The notes under the pieces were generated by a model, which did no database searches, had not been told where the DNA came from, and saw only the letters and a program-made list of their open reading frames with translations. Of a stretch of 64,000 bases of DNA, positions 1-8,246 are shown piece after piece. This DNA is from Microlunatus soli (GTDB taxonomy: Bacteria > Actinomycetota > Actinomycetes > Propionibacteriales > Propionibacteriaceae): the NCBI RefSeq assembly GCF_900105385.1, contig NZ_LT629772.1, forward strand, positions 5,952,001-6,016,000, read 5' to 3'. A program made the position numbers and the translations under genes. Position 1 is the first letter of the stretch. The number at the start of each line of letters is the position of its first letter.

Positions 1-609
1 GCCCGATGTCCGCTGCAACGCCATCACGACATCCGGATGTTCGCGATACATCTGCAGCACCGCCGGAACACTCCGACGAGCGAGGTCCGCCCGAGTCTTC
101 TCGTCGGCGTCGGCGGACAGTTCGTTGAACTCGATCGATGTGGGATGGCCGCCGTAGTCGATCAGCATCCGCTGATAGGCGGCGATGCCTTCCTGATCGA
201 GGATGCGGGAGTAGACCGCCAGCAGCGCTCGGTCGGCCGGACCGAGCTCTCCGACCACCGACCCGAGCTCGGCCGGCAGGTCGGTGGGCAGTCGATCGCG
301 GAGCATCGCGCGGAGCTCCGAACGTGCGTGCTGCAACCGGTCGATGTGCGCCGCCAGCTCATCGTCCAGCCGGCGAAGGGATTCTTCGGGATGCTCGTCG
401 TCCTGTAACTCCGCGATCTGCGACAGGGGCACGCCGAGGGCGGAGAGTCGGCGGATGCGGAGCAGTCGCAGCAGATGCCCGACGCGGTACTGCTTGTAGC
501 CCTTGCGATTGCGATCCGGCTCGTTCAGCAACCCGATCTTGTGGTAGTGCCGGACGGTCTTGATCGTGGTGCCCGCCAGTTCGGCTACGTCCCGGGTGCT
601 CCACGCCAT
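1..609 (-). CDS. MerR-family transcriptional regulator, 3' end outside window
   Basis: The minus-strand frame opens with an ATG at 609 and stays open to the window edge, so about 203 residues are visible and the C-terminus is missing. The first 70 residues form a typical MerR winged helix: STRDVAELAG as the recognition helix region, then KTVRHYHKIGLL and a wing containing KGYKQYR. A long helical effector part follows (LAAHIDRLQHARSELRAMLRD). It is divergent from the CPBP protease gene, with 177 bp between the starts. Members of this family usually twist an over-long promoter spacer. The effector is unknown. The family call is firm; the function is open. Confidence 0.88.
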   Translation of the reverse strand, partial: MAWSTRDVAELAGTTIKTVRHYHKIGLLNEPDRNRKGYKQYRVGHLLRLLRIRRLSALGVPLSQIAELQDDEHPEESLRRLDDELAAHIDRLQHARSELRAMLRDRLPTDLPAELGSVVGELGPADRALLAVYSRILDQEGIAAYQRMLIDYGGHPTSIEFNELSADADEKTRADLARRSVPAVLQMYREHPDVVMALQRTSG

Positions 610-644
610 TGCTCCTCCAAGCCATCGCTCCATCGTCCCGCACA

Positions 645-678
645 GCCATCTTCTCAAGGTCGCCATCTTCTCAAGGTC
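645..678. repeat. Perfect 17-bp tandem direct repeat in a divergent promoter region
   Basis: Bases 645-661 and 662-678 are identical, head to tail, in the gap between the merR-type gene and the CPBP protease gene. The second copy overlaps the left arm of the 674-695 dyad. It may be a local duplication or may provide repeated regulator contacts. Confidence 0.75.
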
Positions 679-695
679 AATGGTGTGAGCGACCT
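674..695. promoter_or_regulatory. Candidate MerR operator
   Basis: AGGTC at 674-678 is mirrored by GACCT at 691-695 with a 12-bp spacer, giving a 22-bp dyad between the divergent MerR and CPBP genes. This size fits a MerR site lying in a promoter spacer. No convincing -35/-10 pair was assigned, so this is a candidate only. Confidence 0.35.
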
Positions 696-786
696 CACAG
701 CCAGGTCGGGTTTGGGTGTGCCCCAAGGGCATGGTGTGCAGTGGTGCCCGATCTACTCACCTGCCGCCACACGAGAAGGGTTCGGC

Positions 787-1473
787 GTGATCAGCAACAC
801 CGTCGAGAACCATGCAGTCCATCAGAAGATCGGTTGGCCCGAAGTCGGTGTCGCCGCACTCGCCGGGGCCGTGTTGTACGGCGTCGGGATCTTGATCATC
901 GTCACCCTCCCGCACGGCCGGCCGATCCTCGCGGGGCTGGTCCAGTACGCGGTCTCTGGTCTCGCACCGTTCGGAGCATTCATCGCGGCTGTGCTGCTGC
1001 GGATCCGCGATGTGCGCCCGTTCGGCCTGCGCAGCGTCGCCCCGCGTTGGCTGCTGGTCGCCGTCGGGGCCGGCGTCGTCGTCATCGGGCTCAATCTTGC
1101 CGTGACGATCCTGTTGTCCGGTGTGACGAATCAGACCGTCCAGTCCGACTATCGGTCCGCGGCCACCGGCGGCGTCGCGAGCATGCTCGGCGCCCTGGCG
1201 CTCGGAGCGTTGCTGACGCCGGTCGGGGAGGAGCTGCTGTTCCGCGGTGTCCTGGCCAACATGCTGAGCAGGTACGGCCCGTGGGTGGCCGTGATCGGCA
1301 GCGCCGCGGTGTTCGCCGTCGCTCACGGAATCAACTACATCATGCCGGTCGCCTTCATCGTCGGCATCGCCAACGCGCTGTTGCTCCGCAGATCCGGCGC
1401 CATCTGGCCGTGCCTGATCGTGCACGCCATGAACAACGCCAACTCCGTCATCCTGCCGGCAGTGCTCTCCTGA
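787..1473 (+). CDS. CPBP-family intramembrane metalloprotease
   Basis: A 228-residue, strongly hydrophobic protein with about six membrane helices. The CPBP (Abi) signature is complete: EELLFR at residues 148-153, a histidine at H180 in VAHGINYIMP, and H213 in VHAMNNANS. In this family the glutamates and histidines form the metal site of a membrane-embedded protease related to type II CAAX prenyl endopeptidases. The GTG at 787 is chosen because AGAAGGG at 774-780 lies six bases upstream; the frame is open further upstream but without family similarity. The substrate is unknown. It is divergent from the MerR gene and probably controlled by it. Confidence 0.85.
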   Translation: MISNTVENHAVHQKIGWPEVGVAALAGAVLYGVGILIIVTLPHGRPILAGLVQYAVSGLAPFGAFIAAVLLRIRDVRPFGLRSVAPRWLLVAVGAGVVVIGLNLAVTILLSGVTNQTVQSDYRSAATGGVASMLGALALGALLTPVGEELLFRGVLANMLSRYGPWVAVIGSAAVFAVAHGINYIMPVAFIVGIANALLLRRSGAIWPCLIVHAMNNANSVILPAVLS

Positions 1474-1532
1474 TCGGTAGCCAGACTGGCATCACGTCCA
1501 CAACACATGTCCGGCGATCCGGAAGGGATTCC

Positions 1533-2933
1533 ATGAACAATCCGACCACCGATCTACTGGCCGAGCTGCGCTCCACAGTCGCGCCCGATCGCGTTGTCAC
1601 CGAGGGCCCCGAGTACGAAACTGGTCGCCAACTCTTTCTCGCGCCGACCCGGGCCCGGCCGGCCGTGATCGTGCGGTGCACGTCGACCGCCGACGTCCAG
1701 GCAGCCGTCCGTGCTGCCCGGCGGCACGGCATCGGTCTCGTCGTTCGCTCCGGCGGACACGATCTCTTCGGGCGATCGGTCCGCGATGGCGCGCTGGTCG
1801 TCGACCTCGGTCGGATGCGCTCCATCGACATCAACGACGAAACCCGGGTCGCCGAGGTCGGTGCGGGTGCGCTCTCCGCCGACCTCGTTACAGCCGCTGA
1901 GCAACACGACCTGACCGCCGTCACCGGAACAGCAGGGACTGTCGGCATCGCCGGCCTCACAATCGGGGGAGGCTACGGACCGCTGATCGGCCGCTTCGGT
2001 CTGGCCGCGGACAACCTGCTCGGAGCCGAGGTCGTCCTTGCCGACGGCACCGTCGTCGACACCGACGCCGAGCCCGACCTGCTCTGGGCGCTCCGCGGCG
2101 GCGGTGGCAACTTCGGCGTCGTCACGTCACTTCGCGTTCGGCTGCATCCGGTGCCGTCCGTGCTTGCCGGGAACATCCTCTTCCCGCTGAGCGAAGCCGA
2201 AACGGTCCTCCGAAGGCTCGATGGCGTGCTCCGGACCAGTCCCGACGAACTCGAAGTGGATACTGCCTTCCTGGTCGGGCCGGACGGAAACGCTGTGCTC
2301 GCCCTGATGCCGACGTGGTCCGGCGACCTGGCAGCGGGCGCTCGGCCGGGCAGCCCGGTGAATTCGTTGCGTGAGCTCGGTACGCCGCTGGTCGGCGACA
2401 TCGCCACCGCGCCGCGGTCCCGACTGCTGGCCGGGGTCGATCAGATGTTTCCGTTCAGCGAACGCAGCGGCATCTTCCGCACCCGGACCGTCAGCGGGTT
2501 CACTCCCGGCGTCATCCAAGCCTTGGTGCGCGCGGCGGAAACCATCACCTCGCCCCACTCAGCCTTGATGGCGCACCAGTTCCACGGGGCAGCAACCCGT
2601 ACGCCCTTGGCCTCGACAGCCTTCGGTCTCCGCAGCCCGCACCTGATGGTGGAGATCATCGGAATGTGGGAGACCGACGACGCCAGGGCAGACGATCACA
2701 TCGCCTGGACCGCAGCGACCTCCACAGCCCTGAGGCCGCACTCGCTGCCTGGAGGCTACGTGAACCTGCTCGGGCCCGACGATCGTGATCAGGCTGAGGA
2801 CGCGTACGGCGCCAACACCGCCCGGCTGTTGTCGGTCAAGTCGCGGTTCGATCCGCAGCACGCGTTCGAGGCCACCCCGCTGCCCTCGGCCGCAGCCGCC
2901 GACCGGAGGGGCACATCAGGTCACCGGACCTGA
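1533..2933 (+). CDS. FAD-binding oxidoreductase, berberine-bridge-enzyme type
   Basis: The product has 466 residues. An FAD-binding PCMH domain covers roughly residues 40-210, with RSGGHDLFG around H76, the usual 8-alpha-histidyl flavin attachment site, and GIAGLTIGGGYG further on. The segment before that glycine run (TGTAGTVG) has no cysteine, so bicovalent flavin binding is not expected. The last 50 residues match the BBE tail (YVNLLG, then RLLSVKSRFDPQHAFE). The ATG at 1533 has GGAAGG at 1521-1526. Such enzymes oxidise alcohols, sugars or alkaloids; the substrate cannot be read from the sequence. It follows the CPBP gene by 59 bp. Confidence 0.85.
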   Translation: MNNPTTDLLAELRSTVAPDRVVTEGPEYETGRQLFLAPTRARPAVIVRCTSTADVQAAVRAARRHGIGLVVRSGGHDLFGRSVRDGALVVDLGRMRSIDINDETRVAEVGAGALSADLVTAAEQHDLTAVTGTAGTVGIAGLTIGGGYGPLIGRFGLAADNLLGAEVVLADGTVVDTDAEPDLLWALRGGGGNFGVVTSLRVRLHPVPSVLAGNILFPLSEAETVLRRLDGVLRTSPDELEVDTAFLVGPDGNAVLALMPTWSGDLAAGARPGSPVNSLRELGTPLVGDIATAPRSRLLAGVDQMFPFSERSGIFRTRTVSGFTPGVIQALVRAAETITSPHSALMAHQFHGAATRTPLASTAFGLRSPHLMVEIIGMWETDDARADDHIAWTAATSTALRPHSLPGGYVNLLGPDDRDQAEDAYGANTARLLSVKSRFDPQHAFEATPLPSAAAADRRGTSGHRT

Positions 2934-2990
2934 GCCGGCCTGCCCGGCGGACAGATTTGAGCCGTCGATCGCGGTCGCCCGGACGGGTGT

Positions 2991-3098
2991 CATAGATGGC
3001 GATCCCCACATTCCGTGTGGTCACCGCACCGACGAGGGGCGTGTGTCGGTTCTCCGCCATCGCCACGAGGGAAGCTGGAGTCGGGGATGTCATCTATG
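2991..3098. other. Long-range inverted repeat between convergent genes
   Basis: CATAGATG followed by ATCCCC at 2991-3007 is mirrored at 3083-3098 (GGGGATGTCATCTATG), with about 75 bp between the arms. It fills the gap between the convergent FAD-oxidase and aldolase genes, so it could end transcription from both sides. There is no T-run, and the pairing has a three-base mismatch block. Confidence 0.35.
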
Positions 3099-3111
3099 TG
3101 AGTAAGCATGC

Positions 3112-3873
3112 TCAGTGATCAAGATCGGTCAGCTCGCCGAAGAATCCCATCAGAGCCTGGGTGAGGTTGTAGACGATCAGCCCCGCACCGGCCGCCCGGG
3201 CGTCGCGGGCCGCCCGGGCGTCACCGACCAGGTCGGTCCGGATCGAACCGATCTGCGCGGCCCGGCGGCGGATCTCGGCGATCGCTTCGGGCACCGGCGG
3301 ATCATCAGGGCCGGACGCGGCGGCCAGGTCGGCGGCGCCGATCAGGTAGCCGTCGATCCCCGGGGTGTTCAAGATCGCTTCGGTGTTGTCGACGGCGGTC
3401 GGTGATTCCAGCATCGCGATCACCAGGGTCGTTTCCCGCGCAGCCCGACGATGATCTTCGGCCGGCACCGTGCCGAACCGGCCGGCGCGCGGGTAGGTGG
3501 CGAAGCCACGCTGCCCGTACGGCGGATAGTGGACGGCCCGGACCAACGCCGCGGCGTCCGCGGCGTCGTCGACGTGCGGGGCGATGATCCCCTGCGCTCC
3601 TTGATCAAGGGCCCGCAGCGCCAGCGCGTTCTCACCCTCGCCGATCCTCACCAGCACAGGCATCCCGTGCAGATCGGCAACCGTGATGTGTCGGCGCAGC
3701 GCCACCACATCCGCCGGCCCGTGCTCGCAGTCGATGATCAAGAACGCGAAGCCGGCGACGCCGAGCATCTCGATCACGTCCTCCGACGGCATCCGGACCA
3801 GCGCGCCGATCGGCGTCTCACCCGCGGACAGTCTTGCCTTCAGGATCATCTTCGGGTCGGCGATTCGGAACAT
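3112..3873 (-). CDS. HpcH/HpaI-family aldolase
   Basis: A 253-residue class II aldolase of the HpcH/HpaI/citrate-lyase family. Family landmarks are IIDCEHGPAD around E50/H51, VLVRIGEGE, the metal glutamate in AMLESPTAV, and GIDGYLIGAADLAAASG with the second metal ligand. Known members make or cleave 4-hydroxy-2-oxo acids, yielding pyruvate plus an aldehyde. The ATG at 3873 has GGAAGAG directly upstream; a longer frame exists but would read through the operator. It is divergent from lacI, and its promoter region holds the first LacI-type palindrome. Co-regulation with formaldehyde dehydrogenase suggests, but does not prove, formaldehyde as the released aldehyde. Confidence 0.85.
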   Translation of the reverse strand: MFRIADPKMILKARLSAGETPIGALVRMPSEDVIEMLGVAGFAFLIIDCEHGPADVVALRRHITVADLHGMPVLVRIGEGENALALRALDQGAQGIIAPHVDDAADAAALVRAVHYPPYGQRGFATYPRAGRFGTVPAEDHRRAARETTLVIAMLESPTAVDNTEAILNTPGIDGYLIGAADLAAASGPDDPPVPEAIAEIRRRAAQIGSIRTDLVGDARAARDARAAGAGLIVYNLTQALMGFFGELTDLDH

Positions 3874-3889
3874 CTCTTCCTTCGGATTG

Positions 3890-3903
3890 CGCATACGTAT
3901 GCG
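3890..3903. promoter_or_regulatory. Perfect 14-bp LacI-type operator (aldolase promoter)
   Basis: CGCATACGTATGCG is a perfect palindrome centred on CG, the usual centre of LacI/PurR-family operators. It lies 17-30 bp upstream of the aldolase start and about 90 bp upstream of lacI. A related element occurs at 5047-5062. On the minus strand it lies just downstream of a candidate promoter (3908-3936), a position expected to block transcription. Confidence 0.75.
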
Positions 3904-3907
3904 TAGT

Positions 3908-3936
3908 ATTGAACCCAGAACGTGCTGATCCGTCAA
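3908..3936 (-). promoter_or_regulatory. Candidate promoter for the aldolase gene
   Basis: Read on the minus strand, TTGACG (3936-3931), a 17-bp spacer and TTCAAT (3913-3908) resemble a housekeeping promoter. The predicted start point falls immediately before or within the 3890-3903 palindrome. Confidence 0.45.
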
Positions 3937-3994
3937 GACGGTTTGGCGTGCCGCGATGATCGGCCCGGATAAGCTGCCGCCCGAGGAGGTGTCG

Positions 3995-4993
3995 ATGGTC
4001 ACCAGTCGAGATGTCGCACGGCTTGCCGGGGTTTCGCAGCCGACCGTGTCCCGAGCGCTGCGCGACGACCCGAAGGTGTCGGAGGCGACCAAGCGCCAGG
4101 TTCGGGAGGCGGCGGCCGCGCTCGGCTATGCGCCGAACGCCATCGGTCGCGCATTGTCGCTGGGGCGGTCGACGCGGGTCGGGCTGGTCGTCACCGATCT
4201 GCGCAACCAGTTCTACACCTACGTGATCGCCCCGATGCACCACGAGCTGGCCCGCGCCGGGTACGAACTCGTCCTGATCACCGAGACCTCCGAATCCGGG
4301 CCGGTCACCGAACACGTCGTCGCCAACGGTCTGAGTGGAGTCGTGCTGGCGACGACGACCACCGACTCGATCCTGCCCGTCCGGCTCGGGGATCGCGGGG
4401 TTCCGTTCGTCTACTTCAATCGGACCGCCCGCAATGTCCCGGCAGACTCGGTCGTGGTCGATCCCGAACCAGGGATGACGGCGCTGGTCAAGGACATCGT
4501 CGCCCAGGGGCACACCCGCGTCGGTGCGGTGTTCGGCGCGGAGGACACCAGCACCGGTCAGGTCCGAGAGGTCGTCCTGCGTCGACTGCTGCTGGATCAG
4601 GGGATCGTCCTCGCCGAGCGTAACGTTCGACACGGCCCGTTCGATCTGGAGGCCGGGTATGGCTCCACGCTGCAGTTGCTCGATCAGCCCGAGCCGCCGA
4701 CCTTGATCATCTGCGCCAATGACGTCGTCGCGATCGGCGCCCTGAATGCCGCGGCCGAGCGAGGTGTCACGGTCCCGAGCGATCTGTCCGTCGTCGGATT
4801 CGACGACCTGCCGATCGCCGGCTTCGCGATGGTGCAACTGAGCACTATCGCCTACGACCTGGACGCGATGTCCCGCGAGGCGGCCAGGCTGCTGGTCTCC
4901 CGGATCGAGGATCCGGGCGTCGAGGAGGCTCGGTCGGTCGTCTTCCCGACGAGCTATGTCGGGCGTTCGACGCTCGGCCCCGCCGCCTCCTGA
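3995..4993 (+). CDS. LacI-family transcriptional repressor
   Basis: A 332-residue regulator. Residues 2-55 form the LacI helix-turn-helix and hinge (SRDVARLAGVSQPTVSRALR, then LGYAPNAIGRALS). The rest is a periplasmic-binding-protein-like effector domain, starting VGLVVTDLRNQFYT and including ICANDVVAIGALNAAAE and SVVGFDDLP. The ATG at 3995 has GAGGAGGT at 3983-3990. It lies between the divergent aldolase gene and the plus-strand catabolic run, and matching CG-centred palindromes lie on both flanking promoters. It is therefore the likely repressor of the whole locus, with a pathway substrate or intermediate as inducer (inference). Confidence 0.92.
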   Translation: MVTSRDVARLAGVSQPTVSRALRDDPKVSEATKRQVREAAAALGYAPNAIGRALSLGRSTRVGLVVTDLRNQFYTYVIAPMHHELARAGYELVLITETSESGPVTEHVVANGLSGVVLATTTTDSILPVRLGDRGVPFVYFNRTARNVPADSVVVDPEPGMTALVKDIVAQGHTRVGAVFGAEDTSTGQVREVVLRRLLLDQGIVLAERNVRHGPFDLEAGYGSTLQLLDQPEPPTLIICANDVVAIGALNAAAERGVTVPSDLSVVGFDDLPIAGFAMVQLSTIAYDLDAMSREAARLLVSRIEDPGVEEARSVVFPTSYVGRSTLGPAAS

Positions 4994-5033
4994 GTCACCA
5001 CGAATCTGGTCCGGTGCCAACCGGTCAAGCTGC

Positions 5034-5063
5034 TTGCACCCAGGTTGTGCATACGCATACACT
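5034..5063 (+). promoter_or_regulatory. Promoter with overlapping LacI-type operator for the catabolic run
   Basis: TTGCAC (5034-5039), an 18-bp spacer and TACACT (5058-5063) form a plausible promoter. The 16-bp imperfect palindrome at 5047-5062 (GTGCATACGCATACAC, 12 of 16 positions symmetric, centred on CG) overlaps its -10 box. It shares the CATACG core with the perfect palindrome at 3890-3903, so one repressor probably reads both. Confidence 0.6.
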
Positions 5064-5091
5064 GCGAGCACATCCCGATACCTGAGTGGAG

Positions 5092-6090
5092 ATGATCTTG
5101 CAACCGATCGCGTACCAGCCGTACAAGGACCCCGACGATTTCATCCGTGAGGTGACCGACCGGATCTGGATCAGCCGGGACATCGCGCACATCGTCGAGA
5201 ACTACGAGCCGGACTCGATCGTGCACGGCGCGCTGGGCACGATCAACGGGCGCGACGAGGTCATCCACGGCAGCCTGATGCGGATCGCCGACACCCCGAC
5301 CCGGGTCGGCCAGGCCGAGGACGTCGTCTGGGAAGCCCGCGGCGACGACGCCTTCCTGAGCTCGCATCTGGTCTTCTCCGCCGATCGGGTGATCGTGGAC
5401 GGCCGACAGGTGCAGCTGCGTAGCCGGACGATCGCCAACTGTCTGTATCGGCGGGGTCGGATGGTGGAGGAGTGGGTCGTCCGCGACGTCCTGGCCGGTT
5501 GCCTGCAGCGCGGTGAGGATCCCGACGAGGTCGCCCGGCAGATGCCGTACCTGGGGTTCACCGGATCGATGACCCAGCCGGCCAAACCCGACATCCTGGC
5601 CGAGGGCGACAGCGGACCACGGCCCGACGACTTCCGTGCCGAGTGCGAGCTGGTGCTGCGATTCATCGACGAGGTGTGGAACCAACGCCGGCTGAACAAG
5701 GTCGGCGACTTCATGATCCGCGACCTGTTCCTGCACACCATCGGTGACCAGAGTCATGTCCGACCGGACGGTTATCAGCGTGAACTGCTGCGGATGCTGG
5801 CGCCGTTCCCCACCGGGCAGTTCGAGGTCCGCGACATCCAGACCAACGACTCGCCGCGGTATGCCGGCCTGCGGATCGCGGTGACCTGGAAACTCACCGG
5901 CAGCTACAGCGGCGCAGCCGACTTCGGGCCGCTGACCGGGCAGCCGGTCGAGGTGCTCGGGGTGTCGCAGTTCCTCATCCAGGACGGCCGGATCGTCCGC
6001 GAGATCCGGGTCTACGACGAGGTCGCCTTGCGCGCCCAGATCAATCACACCCGCGGCGACGTTCCGGTCGCCAACACCAACATCTACTGA
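5092..6090 (+). CDS. Tandem NTF2-like (SnoaL-type) protein
   Basis: About 332 residues that read as two NTF2/SnoaL-like cone domains in one chain. The first covers roughly residues 15-150 (FIREVTDRIWISRD, GTINGRDEVIHGSL, EEWVVRDV). The second covers about 190-325 (LVLRFIDEVWNQRRLNKVGDFM, then VLGVSQFLIQDGRIVREIRVYDEVAL). Single-domain relatives include polyketide cyclases, dehydratases and small hydrolases, so the reaction cannot be named. The start is uncertain: GTG 5086, ATG 5092 and TTG 5098 are in frame, and TGGAG at 5087-5091 would best serve TTG 5098. It is the first gene of the LacI-controlled run. Confidence 0.75.
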   Translation: MILQPIAYQPYKDPDDFIREVTDRIWISRDIAHIVENYEPDSIVHGALGTINGRDEVIHGSLMRIADTPTRVGQAEDVVWEARGDDAFLSSHLVFSADRVIVDGRQVQLRSRTIANCLYRRGRMVEEWVVRDVLAGCLQRGEDPDEVARQMPYLGFTGSMTQPAKPDILAEGDSGPRPDDFRAECELVLRFIDEVWNQRRLNKVGDFMIRDLFLHTIGDQSHVRPDGYQRELLRMLAPFPTGQFEVRDIQTNDSPRYAGLRIAVTWKLTGSYSGAADFGPLTGQPVEVLGVSQFLIQDGRIVREIRVYDEVALRAQINHTRGDVPVANTNIY

Positions 6091-6131
6091 TTCAGCTACC
6101 GATCCCACCCGAGCAGACCGAGGTACATCAG

Positions 6132-7337
6132 ATGCAGGACAACGTCCAAGGAACCAGCCAGGAGGAAGCCACGCAGGACGTGACCGTGGGTGCGCAGGAG
6201 TTCGCGCGCCGGACCATCCTCCGCAAGGACTGGGTGCCGTGCAAGGCCGCCTTCATCGACTGCCGGACGCCCGGCTCGGACCGCAAGGACAACTACTCCT
6301 TCATCGGCTCCGGGGTCTCGCAGAATGCCCAGCAGTTCGTCAATCTCGAGGAACCGCACGGCTTCCAGCTCGGCGCCGCCGGAATGCCGAACGGGACGAT
6401 CAACAGCCTGCACCTGCACTTCACCGCCGAGGTGTTCATCAACTTCGGCGGCGACTACCAACTGCGCTGGGGTGTCGACGGCAGCGAAGGCGAGTACCGC
6501 TCGACCGACGGTGACGTGATCTCCGTGCCCGCGTGGGCATTCCGTGGCTTCACCAACGTCGGCGCCGACGACGGGATCCTGCTCACCGTCCTCGGTCAGG
6601 ACGACACCGGCGGCATCATCTGGGGACCGTCGGTGCTGAAGGAGGCCGAGTCGTACGGGCTGCACCTGACCGCCGACAACAGGCTGATCGACACCGTCGC
6701 CGGCGATGTGGTGCCCGACGACGTCGCGTTGATCAAGCCGATGCCGCAGGCCGAGATCGACCGGCTGGACAGCTTCACCGTCGACCAGTTCAGGACCCGG
6801 GTCACCACCCCGGCGGACCGGGTCTGGGTTGAGCGCCCGTTCCTCTGCTCCGAGCTATCCGGTGGTCGGGCTGCCCTGAGCCCGGTGATCGGGTACGGCA
6901 TGAGTGAGGACCGGCGCGCGGTGCCACGGCTGCACGAGCAGCACAGCTTCAACCTGGCCTGGCTGAAGGCCGTACCGGGCGAGGGCCTGCTCACCCACCG
7001 GCATCGCAAGCCCCAGGTGGTGACCGCCAAGTCCGGGCAGTGGGAGGTGCGGGTGAACCGCGGCGACGACGCCCGGACCGTCCGACTCGGACCGCTCGAC
7101 TCGCTGTCGGTCCCGGCCGGCGCCTGGCGATCCTTCACGCTGCTGGATGACGCAGCCGGCCGATCGGCCGAGCCGGGCACCGGCGAGTTGCTGGTGGTCA
7201 ACGGTGGCGATGGTCGCACCCGGTTGGAGTGGGATCCCGCTGTCGTCCGGGCGGCGAAGTCCGCAGGTGTCGTCATCGACCCGAACGGCTACCGGGCACC
7301 GGCAGCGGTGATGTCGACCGCGACCGAGGACGACTGA
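6132..7337 (+). CDS. Bicupin protein
   Basis: The product has 401 residues and two cupin barrels. In the first, SLHLHFTAEVFINF supplies H94, H96 and E100, and a second cupin motif (GDVISVPAWAFRGFTN) follows. In the second, GEGLLTHRHRKPQVV gives H289, H291 and Q295, followed by SLSVPAGAWRSFTLL. Two-cupin enzymes include gentisate-type dioxygenases, oxalate decarboxylases and isomerases. The HxH...E set in the first barrel suggests that it binds metal. GAGGT precedes the ATG by seven bases. It is the second gene of the run, 41 bp after the NTF2-like gene. Confidence 0.78.
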   Translation: MQDNVQGTSQEEATQDVTVGAQEFARRTILRKDWVPCKAAFIDCRTPGSDRKDNYSFIGSGVSQNAQQFVNLEEPHGFQLGAAGMPNGTINSLHLHFTAEVFINFGGDYQLRWGVDGSEGEYRSTDGDVISVPAWAFRGFTNVGADDGILLTVLGQDDTGGIIWGPSVLKEAESYGLHLTADNRLIDTVAGDVVPDDVALIKPMPQAEIDRLDSFTVDQFRTRVTTPADRVWVERPFLCSELSGGRAALSPVIGYGMSEDRRAVPRLHEQHSFNLAWLKAVPGEGLLTHRHRKPQVVTAKSGQWEVRVNRGDDARTVRLGPLDSLSVPAGAWRSFTLLDDAAGRSAEPGTGELLVVNGGDGRTRLEWDPAVVRAAKSAGVVIDPNGYRAPAAVMSTATEDD

Positions 7338-7340
7338 CCT

Positions 7341-8201
7341 GTGCCCCCGGTCGTTGCTGCGGCCTGTCAGATCGGCGTCGACATCGACGGCCGGACGACC
7401 GTCGCGGTCGAGGCGGCGGTGGCTCACGCGGCCGAGCGTGGCGCAGATCTGATCGTGCTGCCGGAGCAGTGTGTGTCGGGATTCGCGTTCGCCGATGCCG
7501 CCGAGGCACGGGACGCGGCCGAACCGGTCGACGGTGCGACGGTCGGCCTGCTGCGGCGGCTGTCGGCCGAGCACCGCGTGGTGATCATCGGCGGCTACCC
7601 AGAGCTGGGGGAGGACGGCCACCTCTACAACAGCGCCGCGCTGGTGCAGGACGGCGACCTGTTGCACAACTACCGCAAGGTCCATCTGTGGGGTGCCGAG
7701 GTGCAGTGGTTCACGCCCGGGTCCGAGCCGCCGGCGGCGGTCGACACCCGACTCGGCCGGATCGCGGTGATGATCTGCTACGACCTCGAGCTCCCCGAGT
7801 GGCCCCGGCTGGCCGCGCTGGACGGCGCCGACGTCATCGTTGCGCCGTGCAACTGGCCACTGTTGGATCGGCCGGAAACCGAACGACCGTTGGAGATCAT
7901 CCGCGCCCAGGCCGCCGCCGGAACGAACAAGGTGTATGTCGTCGTCGCCGACCGCTGCGGACCCGAACGCGGTGTCGACTGGATCGGCGGTACGGCGATC
8001 GTGTCCGCCACCGGCTACCTGCTCGCCGGCCCGGCCACCGGCCACGACGAACAGGCCGAGCCGACCGTGCTGACCGGCACTCTTGATCTTGAAGCTGCCC
8101 GCGACAAGAGCATCGGCCCGCATAACGACGCGCTCGCCGACCGACGCCCGACCCTCTACCACCGCCTGTCCTCCCAGACTCCTGAGCGCGGTCACCGGTA
8201 G
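7341..8201 (+). CDS. Carbon-nitrogen hydrolase (nitrilase superfamily)
   Basis: A 286-residue nitrilase-superfamily enzyme. The Glu-Lys-Cys triad is visible: E42 in LIVLPEQCVSGF, K113 in NYRKVHLWG and C146 in VMICYDLELPEWPR. The superfamily hydrolyses nitriles, amides or carbamoyl compounds through a cysteine thioester. The order of motifs and the length fit a single-domain amidase-like branch rather than a glutamine-dependent NAD synthetase. The GTG at 7341 lies three bases after the bicupin stop, so the two are co-transcribed and likely coupled. The substrate is presumably an amide or nitrile intermediate of the LacI-controlled pathway. Confidence 0.85.
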   Translation: MPPVVAAACQIGVDIDGRTTVAVEAAVAHAAERGADLIVLPEQCVSGFAFADAAEARDAAEPVDGATVGLLRRLSAEHRVVIIGGYPELGEDGHLYNSAALVQDGDLLHNYRKVHLWGAEVQWFTPGSEPPAAVDTRLGRIAVMICYDLELPEWPRLAALDGADVIVAPCNWPLLDRPETERPLEIIRAQAAAGTNKVYVVVADRCGPERGVDWIGGTAIVSATGYLLAGPATGHDEQAEPTVLTGTLDLEAARDKSIGPHNDALADRRPTLYHRLSSQTPERGHR

Positions 8202-8246
8202 GGTCCGAAGGGTCGGCGGTCGCCGGCGTGGACGGAGGAGGAACTG

